From NCBI GenBank assembly GCA_947034895.1, contig OX344761.1:72043839-72107838 (forward strand): a stretch of 64,000 bases of DNA, given 5' to 3'. The translations under genes were made by a program, and so were the position numbers. Shown piece after piece: positions 11,300 through 22,704 of this stretch. Below the pieces are notes generated by a model, which worked only from the letters and a program-made list of their open reading frames with translations, was not told the DNA's origin and ran no database searches. This DNA comes from Rhytidiadelphus loreus. Lineage: Eukaryota > Streptophyta > Bryopsida > Hypnales > Hylocomiaceae. Every line of letters begins with the position of its first letter. The first letter of the stretch is position 1.

Positions 11300-12811
11300 T
11301 TATTTCTGCCCGGTGAACTGTTTTTTTGGATGTTAGCAACAAACACTTATGTTTTTCAAAACAAGAGCACAAAGATGGGATTGCATCCATGGGAGGCAGA
11401 ATTGAGGTAGATGTTCTAAAAAACATTGGAATGTCATTGGCTAAACAAGTTGATGTCATGTGTGACAGTGATGTTCCAAAAGTCATCGAAAAAAACATAG
11501 ATGCGTTGTATACAATGTCCAAAAAAACATAGAAATGCCACATTGGCAAGGATTTTTTGTTAACTTCAGGTAACTCAGTGAAAATTACTAAGGACTAAGG
11601 TAAAACCCTAACAATTGTAAAAACATAGGGGAAGGGCAGGCATGTAATATGTTTTAAAAATTAAACGAAAATTTAAAAATTTTATTAAAAATTTTAAATT
11701 TTAAATTTTAAAATAGTACATGATGTGGAATTTGAGTAGCATGACATCCAATAAGGATGAAGTGACATGCCATGTCAGCACACTTTGACACCATTTGAAA
11801 ATTTGAACAATGTTTTTTTAAACATTTCTTGCAATGTCAATGAAAACATCAACTGAAACGTCCAAATGTTTTTTGTGATGTCAATTGAGACGTCAATTGA
11901 AACATCCACATCTTTTTTCTAATGTCAACTCCTACAATTTTGTATAATTCTAAAAAAATTCATATCCCACATGGTTTGTCTTCCCTTCTACCATCCCATT
12001 TGTATTTATAGTTTGCCTTCTCTTGTCAATATACTCACAATTAGTGGTTTTTCAAGCCATGTAATATAAATACAAAATATAGTACATGATGTATTGTATA
12101 CTATATATGGTGTATTGTGTACTATATATGATCTATTATGAGTTGCAAATAAAAACATTCAATGAATAAAAACAAAGAAATGACAAAGAAATAAAAGAAG
12201 ATAAAAAAATAATGGTGTACTATGTATGATCTATTATGTATGGTATATTTTGTATGGTCATTCCAAAGTAGACATCCACTATGATGTCATCAATATTCTT
12301 TTGGACATTACAGATGATCTGTTTGACATAAAATACAACATGGCTAATAGTAAATGAACATGAATATAAATCACTCCCATGTTGCTACTGACGTTTTAAA
12401 AAACGTGTATCTGTTAGATAGAACGTCTTCTTGAACATTGTATAATTTGCAAACCCTCACCACAGCCTGCTGACTAGACATGCCATGTTGAAAAATAAAA
12501 ACTATCACGTCATTTTTTAATTTATACCACATCAGCATCCACGTCATCAACGGGTTGCATTTGAAAAAAATCCACGTCTATGTGGTGCTGACGTGGCTGC
12601 CACTTGTCTTCAATTTTTCCAAAAAATTCACCATGTTTTATGTGACGTTATAGTCTAAACATGGGATGTTACTATTGATTTCCTTGTGTTTTTGCCTCAT
12701 CAAGTTTGACAGATTTTCCTAGACATTCAAAGTAGACATACCTGACATCCGATTAAACATTTGTCTGCGTTTTTGTGCTCATCACAAAAAACACGCCTTC
12801 CTTCTAGTGGG
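11300..12811. mobile_element. Possible CACTA-type element (right end seen)
   Basis: The minus strand from 12811 reads CACTAGAAGGAAGGCGTG then TTTTTTGTGATG, very like the CACTA-(A/C)AAGAAA...TTTGTGA termini of plant En/Spm elements. Inside lie many short GACGT/ACGTC and GACATC/GATGTC words in both orientations, as expected for subterminal binding motifs. No transposase frame survives, and I could not find a matching left CACTA end, so the left boundary is a guess. Confidence 0.35.
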
Positions 12812-12814
12812 TTA

Positions 12815-15770
12815 AAACAATTATAATTGGACCATTTCAAAGCCATGGTAAAAATCACACCAATTTAGGCCCTAGGATAGAATTGTTTAGTAGGAGTCTT
12901 GATCAACCCATTGTATACCTTCCATCTTTTAGGCCGTTGCTTTATCCTTCCATAAAGTTTCAACTTTTGAAATGTATAACAAACTTGCAATAATTCATTC
13001 CACAATGGGGGTTCTTTGACTATATACTTGAGTGACTCCAATTGTCGACACTTACACCAAAATATTATAGGGTTTTGTATTCAACTAGGTTTAGGCTTTG
13101 GTGAAGCAACCTCATATAGGGGCAACTTCAACTAGACAAGACTTTGAGAATTTGTAGCATAAAAAAGCATGTAGTTTAATTAGTGACGATATTGGGTGTT
13201 TTGTGTTGATTGAGGCTACTCTTTTGGAAAATTAAAAATATACAGGGGTGATTGCAAGAAACACTTGTCCTATTTCTTGTCCCCTTGCCCTTAAAAATTG
13301 GCTTTTTGCTCATAACTTTTGCATTGTTTGTCTATTTGGCAAGAAATTTGGAATGAAGGTAGATGCTAAAGTTGCAGACCTTGAGTGATTTTTTAATTTA
13401 AAAAAAAATTAGTTTACTATTTTTAACCTACCCCCGATTGGATGTCTACCTTGACCATTTGGGGGGGGGATTAGTCCTATTATTGACCCAAAAATGCGAA
13501 TTTGAAGCCACAATTTGGACATGTTGGAGGTCTACTAACACTACAAGGGTTGACAATGAGTTTGTATGAAAATAGCATCATGTCAATTGCACACATGGGG
13601 TCAAAGTGACCTTCTTTTGCATGAAAGCTACAAAGAGGGGAAAAAAAATCTTCATGGATTTTTGGTGCGATGCAAGCACAGTCTTCTCAAGCAAAATGTC
13701 TTTTTTTATGAATTTTTTTTGAATTTTTTTGAATTACTAAAAATGAAAATCTCTACAAACCCCTTTTCTGCTATTTTCTACTCCCAATGGCTTCTACAGT
13801 ACTTTGTAGTAGTCCGTAGTACTGCATAGTACAATATAGTACTAAATCAACGGTGCAGATTTGTCGGGGCACTTCTTAAACGTAGTATTAGTAGTACTGC
13901 ATAGTACTGTCAGTCCTATGACCAAAAATCGCAAATTTGAACAAAAAACATGAAGTGTTTGTTGCAATTACCCGCCTCCACTTATGTAATTAATTTGGTA
14001 GAACATATGCACCAATCAATATAATTTTTTGGAATTTTTCTATATAGCCTATGTAGCAATTAAATATACAATGAAGAAGTCTATTTTGTCTATATTTAAG
14101 TCCCTTATTCTATTTGTGTTAAATGATATACTATTATGAAAAAAATTTAGTGAATTCTTGGCTAGACTTGGATGAAATTGTTAAAAAAAAACTACTCAAA
14201 ACTACTCAAATTTCCTACACCCTTATCACTTACCTTTGGGTTAGATTGATTTGTAGCAACAAATTGACAAAAACATTTTCATTGCTCCCAACATGCTCCA
14301 TAATAATTATCCTACAACTAAATTGTTGTTCCCTCCAAAATGATGTGGTATATTTCACATCATTTCACACCCCGAATGAAATGGTATAGAATATTCTATA
14401 TCCATCAATAGCTACAGGGGGCATATGGCAATAAGTGAGGAATTGGTGAGTACCATACCCAAATAGCAATTTGAGCACTATTGTGCCGAACATTTAATTA
14501 ATGTATACAAATGAGCCGTGGTACTTTAAAAATATTCAACAATAATTTCAAATAAAACAACATTTGGTAATTATCTCACATAACTTGAAAAGTCACTTAT
14601 TTTTATATAAAAAAGTAAAAAGACAAGCTCTTCGTACAAGTGGGGTGGTAGGAGATAAAACAACCAATCTTGGGGATATTTAATTTGGATTAGAAAAAGT
14701 CAAATTGCTCATAGTTAAATCAAAAGCAAAAATTGTCTTCAAGTATAATTTTAGACCTCATTTAGACATAGTAGAATAACTTTTTTCAAAATGTTTTGAA
14801 CTAAGTTAATGTAGTAAATCAAGCCAATGTTCATCTTCATCAACTCGTTTGAGGTTTAGAGTCTCTAATCATAAGTCATGAACAAATTTTAGAGAGGGGT
14901 TGGAAGGGGCATTTTTCTTTTACATTTTCAAACATCCACTCTGAATTTTGTCCGTAAATTTATTTTGGAGGCTCAAAATCACAAACTTATTATTGGAGAT
15001 GAAAGTTACCTTGATTTTGCAAATTTTCTTAGTTCAAAGTTTTTGGAATTTTTTTATTATACTATCATGCCAAAATGACATTTGAAATTCTACTTTAAAT
15101 ACAATTCCTACATTTTCACAATGAGCTGTCAAACTCTCATCTTCAAATTATTCAATATCCTTTGAGGATTCATGATGGACAACAAATTTCATTATGAAAA
15201 CAACCTCTCCACTGTTCATTCCCATGAAATGTCAATGATGCAATTCCTTCAAATTGCCATAAAAAATATTCTTCATGATAGGTGGTCAATTGACAAATTG
15301 GTATTTGACTCAATGGATTCTTTGGATTTTCAACAAACCATCTTTACATGCATTTGTACATTGGGTTGATTGCTCCTAGAATTAGCAAAAAAATGCGTCA
15401 CACTATAAATATTCTACCACCACATATATTGGTATTGTAGCTTATTTCAATTCTCCATAATTTGTCGTGGATGAAATTTGTGGATGAAGACTTTAGGAAG
15501 GAAAATGTAGCTTCACCTGTGAAGACTACAATATTGAATGTTATGTCATAGTATCATGATGGAACAACCATCTAACAATATGCAAAACAAATGCAAGACA
15601 ATTAAAATATTCAATCAAAGTGGGTCTTGGAAGGGGAATTATATGTTCTACAAGCCATTATAATTGTAAAAAAAAATATTCCCTTGTTCTATGTTGTGTT
15701 AATTCTATGTTCATTACCTCTCCTAGCTAGTTATAATTTGGAGCCTCTTATTGCAAATATGAATTCAAAA
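12815..15770. other. AT-rich intergenic DNA without recognised genes
   Basis: No gene found. 13795-13915 has a cluster of TAGTACTGCATAGTAC-type words. 14340-14395 aligns with 44270-44340 (repeat F, also hairpin-forming). The rest is stop-dense sequence with short chance frames. Confidence 0.5.
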
Positions 15771-15779
15771 TTTCCAAAT

Positions 15780-16040
15780 TGTATCATGTGAGGCAAATAA
15801 AAAATTCCTGTGTTTTTGCCAAGGGTAAATTCACCTTGCGGGGCCCACTTTGTATGACCACTTTAACATCCTGCCAAACGATTACTGTCCTGTATCTATC
15901 TGACAGGTGTCAGTCACAGAAAATAAACGAATGCAGATTCGGCAGTTTCAAGCCCTTGATGGGAACAGGTACACGGAAGTACAACAATGCGCTCAGCACG
16001 TGTCCACACTGTAGCCCACGACCTCGTTTATCACTTTATT
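15780..16040. other. Isolated GC-richer island
   Basis: This is a 260-bp stretch of near-balanced composition in AT-rich DNA. It contains a G-box/ABRE-like CACGTGTCC near 15998 and an 87-codon open frame with no recognisable product. It could be an orphan promoter or a decayed exon. Confidence 0.25.
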
Positions 16041-16374
16041 AGTAAACTTGGAGAGTTCTATTCTGGAAGGGTAAAGGATATCCGGGCAGCATAAAACAAC
16101 AATACCCTCAGAATCGTTAGAAAAATAAATTCAAAATATTATTAAATATGGCATCTAATGAAAATTTCAGAAATTATAAGATGCAAAATAATGGAATAGT
16201 ATAGAAAATATCAATAGAAATAATCTAAATTCATAAAAATTCAAGAATTTTGCAAATAACATTAATTCTTAAGTACAAAATTACAACACTTTCCATCAAC
16301 AAAATCATTGCAAATAACAAAAAGGAGGAGAATGTAATCATCTCGTGCTATATCAATGTTTAAAATTTTATCCT

Positions 16375-16716
16375 CAAGACCCTTTGGGATGCGCTTCTCG
16401 ACTCAGGACAGGCGTCCCAACTAAAGGCCCAGATTGCATCTCGTCGCCGCCTGGTTGACAAGGATAAAATTTGGGCTAAATTTGATAGTATCTGGCTTCA
16501 GTCTCTAGTCCTTGCCTCTAGGAATGATAGTTTCATTTGTTGGAATAAGAAGGCTCCTCCTCTCTGTTCTTTCAATTAGCGATTTTGCCTTCTTTTTTTT
16601 TCCTGTATGCTTTTGGTTTTTGCTCTTATCTCTTCATTGTCCGGACTCTCTTGACTTGGACGCTTTCTACTGTGTTTCTTTTTTAATGCAATGGCTTGCC
16701 ATTTGTTAAAAAAAAA
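16375..16716 (+). mobile_element. 5'-truncated LINE 3' end with poly(A)
   Basis: The segment reads as the C-terminal end of a LINE open frame (LWDALLDSGQ, then RRRLVDKDKIWAKFDSIWLQ) with a stop near 16575, then a T-rich 3' UTR and ATGCAATGGCTTGCC followed by about 12 A. Severe 5' truncation plus a poly(A) tail is the usual result of abortive LINE insertion. No clear target-site duplication was found; AAAATTTTA occurs on both sides but is weak. Confidence 0.6.
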
Positions 16717-17063
16717 AAATCCAAAATTTTAAACAATGAAAAACTCAATGACATGTAAAGCTTATGATCAAAAGTCACAATGAAATATCAAAGAGATTAC
16801 AGAAAATGAAATTTGAAGAGAATATAATTTCACATACTAAATCAATAAAAATATCCCTACAAATAAATTATTATATTATAGGGTCTAACAAATCTGACCC
16901 TAGGATACAAAATGCGGCATCAAATTTGAAAAAGTTGCTCTTGTTCGTTCCTTTTATCCAACCCAATCACCCCACTCATTTACATTTTTATTTCATTATA
17001 TTGTGGCAACAACACATGGCACACGTTGTACTAACATTTAAAAAATAAAAATGTACATAACGA

Positions 17064-17115
17064 CCTCTTGCAATGAAATTTTGTTTCATTTGTGTCTATA
17101 AAAAAAAGAAAAAAG
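17064..17115 (+). mobile_element. Second retroposon tail
   Basis: The tail CTTGCAATGAAATTTTG with TTTCATTTGT followed by poly(A) matches the ending at 10698-10740. Confidence 0.4.
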
Positions 17116-17754
17116 TGCACAACATACAGTCAAATAAAAATATCTGAAATACATTCAGTTTCACTTTACGGTAAGTTATCCAATTGTACATACAATCCAA
17201 TCATACATACAAAATTATTGCTTCTTTTTCCGAAGACACGGGAGGAATAACTGTGACCCACTCAACAAGTATCTCAGTAGTCCATCAAGTCTCCAATTGA
17301 AGGTTATTCAATTCCTCGTCAAGTACCAACAAAATCACAATACCGGTCCATTCAATATTTTTTGGGGAAGATAAAAAAAACCAAGGCATGTCCGTCGGAC
17401 CGTCCGTCCGTCCTTCTGGTTACAGGGGCCACTGACAGAGGCTAGCCAATTGCAACTTCAAAATTTGTATGGTACAATGACTCAGAATCTTTAACTTAAG
17501 TGTTCAACTTGGCACTCTGCACACCTAAAGTTTCATGTGTTTTTAAAATAAATAAGTAAATAAATATAAACAAATTATAAAGTTTCACATGTTTTTTTTC
17601 TTTTTTTTTAAACAAATGATAAAGTTTCACGTTGAATTTACAGGACGGTCCAGTGATGCCGTGATGACGGACCGGTCCGTACGTGGCGGTTAGTACTGTA
17701 CTGCAAAACATGGTATTGAACCAGGCAATGGTCCGCTCTCCAGTCTCCAGTCTC

Positions 17755-18990
17755 CACGGGTGGTACCCATGCTGGGAAGGTATTATGCTTTGCTAAATAT
17801 CTGGGAGGGACTTGTTGGATTAATCCCCATCAAACATTGTATGAGAACCAAGCAATGGTTCTACCCCATGCTAGGAAGGTACAATGTTAATTTATGCTTT
17901 TGCTAGCTCTCTCTGTGGGAGGGACTTGGTGAATTAAATTCCATAACATTGTATAACCATGCAATGGTTCTACCCCATGCTGGGAGGTACAATATCAACC
18001 TGTGCTTTGCTAGCTATCTGGGAGGGACTTATCAATTAACCATGAGCTTGAATGATAAGTTGGTCACCGTGGAAATCGTCTGTTTTGGTACTGTGTGGAT
18101 TGTCGGTTTAAAATAATGCAGAAGCACTCATTAGAAGTTAAACCATTGTAGATGACTTTCCCTTTTCACACAAAATTTCAAAGATGAAGAGTTGTACTTT
18201 TGTCCTACACAAAAAGATTCTTTGTCATTCATTGGACAAAAAATGTCATACATAAAGAATTTTTTTGACATTCATTGGTCAAAAAATGTCCTCGGTGTTG
18301 TTTATGGATTAAGGTAGTTCTATAATGTTGTAAAGTATAACCAAACAATGGTCTTCTCCCATGTTCGGTGGGAAGGTACAATATAATGTTTTGTTGTATA
18401 TATGCATGGAAAGGACTTACCAATTGAGGTAGTTCCATGACATTAGAGTTAATCGTAAAGTGTGTGCAATGAGGGATTAGGAGCTGGTGTTTGAGAAAAC
18501 ACATGACAAAACTCATTGAAGCGCGCATCCAAACTTGATACGATGGAGTTTGGTGCTATGCTTCTTTTGTGCTATTCTTAATTAAACCTTACTCTAACAC
18601 CCTTTCTACAAGCTCGGGTTTACTTTACGATAAACTCTATTGTATAATCAAGCAATAGTTGTCCCCATGTTGGGAAGGTACTAGAGTTAATCATACAATG
18701 TATGCAATGCGGGACTAGGAGCATGAACAAAGTTTGAGAAAAATATAGGACAAAACTCCTTGGAACACTAATTAAAATGAGATCAAATGGAGTTTGTTGT
18801 TGTGTTTATTTTGTGCTATTCTTACTAAAACCTTCCTCTACCACCATTGTTACAACTGGGGACAACCTTTATAATTAACTCTAACTATGTTTTGCTAGAT
18901 GCATTGGAGGGCTTTATGAGTTTAATCCAAAGATTGCAGTTGGTTGAGGAGCCATAGAAGACAATTTTGTTCACATTCAAGGGACCTTTC
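17755..18990. repeat. Dispersed copies of the 246-bp array family
   Basis: Units with CCATGCTGGGAAGGTA, TTTGCTA, CTGGGAGGGACTT occur near 17765, 17865, 17975, 18355 and 18670, with a last piece at 18885-18990 ending in AGACAATTTTGTTCAC. Between them is sequence related to 9355-9490. Family A copy 2 begins exactly where the unit would have continued with CTTTTCAACGATGC, suggesting insertion into this repeat. Confidence 0.7.
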
Positions 18991-18992
18991 TC

Positions 18993-19965
18993 AACCCCAA
19001 AGTGACAAAGAGGACAGAAAGTGTCCTCACACAATTTAAGGTCCAGTTCAAAGCGCTGTAACTTTTGCATCCAAGGTCTAAATTCAATAAAACTTGTTGG
19101 GAATGTTGCATTCTCCCCTCTAGTTTGTATGGTAAAATTTTCAGATCAATCCAAGATTCATTGATTTTTTGGAAGCCAATCGAAGTTCACAACTTCAATT
19201 TGAGTTCAGCAAACTACATTTTAGGGCTGCAACTTTGGGGCCTTGTATCTCCTTCATCCATTGCTCATTTTCAATAAAATTTGTTGGGTTTTGTCCCCCT
19301 TGAAGTATAGTTATTGTAGTAAAGTTTTCATGTCAATCCAAGTTGTTTTGAATGCTTGGGACCAATTTGAAATTCAAAATCCTGCCATTTGTGGAGTATA
19401 GTGAACTTTGTCGGCTTGTTTCTTCTTCATACAAAGTATATTTTCAATAATTCTTTTTGGAAAAGTTGCCTATATTAGTCTAGTTTGTGCGGCTAATATT
19501 TCATGTTAATCCAGAAATTAATGAGTGACTGACAAGCATTCTAGTAGAAGGAGGTTCACTTTTAGATGTGTTTTTTGCAATTTTTCTTGTTGACTTTTGA
19601 CATTTCAAAGTTGTTTTGTAGACACAATGAGTCAATTGAATGAATTTTTTTTTCACCAATGTGTTTGTATACTAGTTTTGAATCATTTTGTAGTGTAAAG
19701 TTTTTACATTTGAGTAGGTTTAGAAATCAAAGTTCACCTCCAAATGTGTTTTTGGGAAAATTTCAGCATCCATTTTCAACACTAAAACATTATGATCTTG
19801 CAATCTATGTGGCCAAATAACTTCAAATTTGTACATGTCATCTACAACATGTACACTACAAAATTGTACAGTTGAGATTTGTATAACTTTAAGATATTTA
19901 GATCCATAAAGCTTTAAAAGCAATGATGTTTTTGAACCCCAGAAATTGAATGTCACTTTGGGGTT
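18993..19965. mobile_element. TIR element family A, copy 2 (full length)
   Basis: Ends AACCCCAAAGTGACA and TGTCACTTTGGGGTT are the same inverted pair as in copy 1 at 752-1584. The 973-bp interior has no transposase frame; minus-strand open frames inside both copies are shared only because the copies are similar. Substitutions between the copies suggest moderately old insertions. Confidence 0.8.
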
Positions 19966-20714
19966 AAGACACAAAAGGTAAGTTAAAGAAGGTTGTAAGC
20001 TTACATGACAAATTGACAATTGAAACGTGTCATTGTAAGTTGTAACTCAACCCTTGATTTAATTAAGGTCACACACTCACACCAAGCCCTCAGGCAGGCC
20101 TACTGATTTTGAACCCCACTGTCCTTTAACCTCAAATCCAATTTGATTAAAAACTTGATTGTTACTAATTAATTTGTTACACATAGCATGTGAAATCTTT
20201 ACTTCAAGTGCAAGAAATTAAAGCATGCCTTCAGTTCAGTTGGTCAAGCATGTACCAATCATTTAAAACAAATATTTGTCTCAATATATTAAACTCCACC
20301 CTCTCTAAATGCGCACTCTTTGAATATTGTGAGAATCTATTGTGATGTATGGACACTTGTTACCACAATTGGTACAAGAGAAAAAATGAAAAAAAAGAAT
20401 TGTTTTGAAATTCAATTGTATAAATTTGTACCAATCTACCCCATGCTGAATATGTGAAAAAAAATCATAAATTTTGATTGTACATATTGAAAGATTATAA
20501 TATTTGAAGTTAAAAGAAGAAGTTTCTTTTCCCCAGTCTTGCCCACATGGTGAGCAAACTTTAACTCCTCCTAGATTGAGATTTATGATAGTTGCATCCT
20601 AGCCTATATCATGTTAGTTACATACCTACCAAATTACAAAAGTAAAAGAAGAGTATTGCACATGCTACCTAAAGAATGGGTTGGACTAGGCACCCCATTC
20701 ATCCCCGAGCTCTC

Positions 20715-20870
20715 ATGAATGGAACTTTTATTGAAGGTGCCTCAAATATGGAGGAAGGCAAAAGGATATCCCCGACAAACTTTGAGTAAGGAATCATGGA
20801 TGGAACTTTTATTGAGGGTGCCTCAAATATCAAGAAGGCAGAAGGATACCCCATACAAACTGTAATAATG
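20715..20870. repeat. Two-copy tandem repeat, 81-bp period
   Basis: ATGAATGGAACTTTTATTG at 20715 recurs as ATGGATGGAACTTTTATTG at 20796, followed each time by AGGTGCCTCAAATAT / GGGTGCCTCAAATAT and AAGGCA-AAGGATA. Non-coding. Confidence 0.75.
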
Positions 20871-21194
20871 TTACATGAGCAGGAGATCAGTGTCACTACA
20901 AAGTTTTACTTCTGTAGAAATTGATTCGATAAAATAACATTTCAACTTACATTTGATTGCTTATCTGGATGTAATTAGGTATAACTTAGATACCTTGATC
21001 AATAACCAAGTAACTAACTAACATTGGTTATTGTGACCCTTGACATTAAAAATCCAATATTGCCCTCTATGGTAGATTTGGCTAAAGGACGTACATTGTT
21101 TTTTCTCACCATCGAATGAAATCTCCATACGTGTCCTAAGAAAAAAATTCAAGCAGCTACACTCTAAGGTAACAAGTTCATAAAGCGCTCAAGC

Positions 21195-21287
21195 TCTAAA
21201 ATCGCCCACCTCCTCAAATGTACACTATTTATACATGTTGCTTTCTCATTTTATCAACAATGTACAAAGGAGGTGGGCGATTTTAGA
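21195..21287. repeat. Hairpin with 20-bp perfect arms
   Basis: TCTAAAATCGCCCACCTCCT at 21195-21214 is the exact reverse complement of 21268-21287. The 53-base loop holds a further small inverted pair (ATGTACA...). It may be a tiny MITE or a terminator-like structure. It lies 1.4 kb upstream of the MFS gene. Confidence 0.75.
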
Positions 21288-21399
21288 TCCCATTGCATTT
21301 GAACTTCAAAAATTCATAACTAATTCCAAAAAGCTCCAAAAGCTTCCTCACCTGCAATCGAGAGCCCATCAAAACAAGTAGTTATGCTACAAGAGGGCT

Positions 21400-22704
21400 T
21401 TGCCCTTTCAATTTTATATTCTTTGCAGTGGCTCATGTTCTCATGTACGGTACTACTCAAACGTCCTCACACTGAGCTCCAGTCGATGTAAAGCGGCTCC
21501 TCCTTTGGTCGTCAGAGCCAAAGAAAGGACGTTCGAAAAAGAGTTCATTCACCTACTCCCGCAGCCCTCGCCCCGAGGAGCGCTAGGTCGTCACGTTGCC
21601 AGGCCATGCAAACACACTAACTTATTAATTATGTGTAATCAGTTTCCCTCGTGAAAACAATGAGAATTACGTACAGGGCACCTGGAATTTCGGGCGTGAG
21701 TCGTGACGCTGGTGACGGATCCCAGCAGAGAGGCCGGCACAGTTCCGTCATCAAATTGGGTCCCGCGTAACGTCGCCAGCGCATGCGAGGGTGCTTCTGC
21801 TTCTGTTCCGTTATTGTTGCCCTCAGATCAAGGTGCAACTGTGCAAGGTCAAGCCCCAGCAAAGTCCAAGCGCAAGTGTAAGAACGTTCCTCCTCTCAGG
21901 GTCGCCTCAATCGAGGCGGACGGAAGTTGGGCCCCTTGAGCGGTGTGCATGAACTCGCGCTGCTTTTTCTCCGACCGAGACGAAGGAAAGCAAAGGACAG
22001 CGACGCATTGGAAAAGGGCGCAAGTTGTGCGCGAACCAGGACGACGCAAGTGGCCTGCATGGCACGAGTCTCCCCATTTCGACGACTCATGGCGACTGCT
22101 TTGGTCGACCCCCGTCAATAAGTTAATCCCTCTTGAGTGGGTCGCAGTGTAAAGTTACGCACTGAGTGGGGTTCATTCGTTTGCTGGTGACGGAGGAATA
22201 CAGAAGCTTACGAAGCAAAGCGAGTTTCAGTATCTGGAAATTAATTGCGTTTTGAATCTCGAGAGCTGGGGTCGTCACCTTTTCGAGCCGGGGACTGACT
22301 CGCTCGACTGGTCGGTGTACGGTCAGGCTCCTCATTCAAGTAGCTTTTATTATGAGTTCCCATCTGCACCTGAGTGGTGGCTTTCTATCTTCGACGAGCG
22401 TTGGTGATGTAGTGGGTAGGTGCTGGTACTTGGTAGCCTTCGGGATTCTGTAGTTATCCTATTGATGGCACTGGCCGTATGGTTCTTGGAGACAGCGAGG
22501 TTTGAGAGTTTTTGATTGAGGAGGCAGAGGATCGAGCATCCGGTACGTACACGGTGACTGTGATCTTGTTTTCGTAGAGGAAGAATTCTGTTGTGTTCGC
22601 AACGGCAGGAGGAACCTTGGAGAGTTGAAGAGTGGTTGCGGAGGCAGGGGAGAAGCGGACACAACTTTGGTATTGTTTTTTTGAGAGATTTTTGAGAGGT
22701 TGCG
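21400..22704 (+). promoter_or_regulatory. GC-rich upstream/5' UTR region of the MFS gene
   Basis: Composition changes sharply near 21440 from AT-rich to GC-rich and CpG-containing, and stays so into the first MFS exon. Open frames on both strands here overlap one another and match no family, so I read it as promoter plus 5' leader rather than a separate gene. No clear TATA box could be assigned. Confidence 0.4.

Noticed and set aside
17380..17420. CCGTCCGTCCGT-type run (also 39740-39775) as a possible regulatory array
   Set aside because: Simple short-period slippage repeat with no further support.
20225..20262. tRNA-like D-arm words (CAGTTCAGTTGGTCAAGC)
   Set aside because: No matching anticodon arm, T arm or acceptor stem within 90 bases.
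21703..22152. Open frames in the GC-rich region before the MFS gene
   Set aside because: Frames on both strands are equally open and none resembles a protein family; better explained as promoter and leader.
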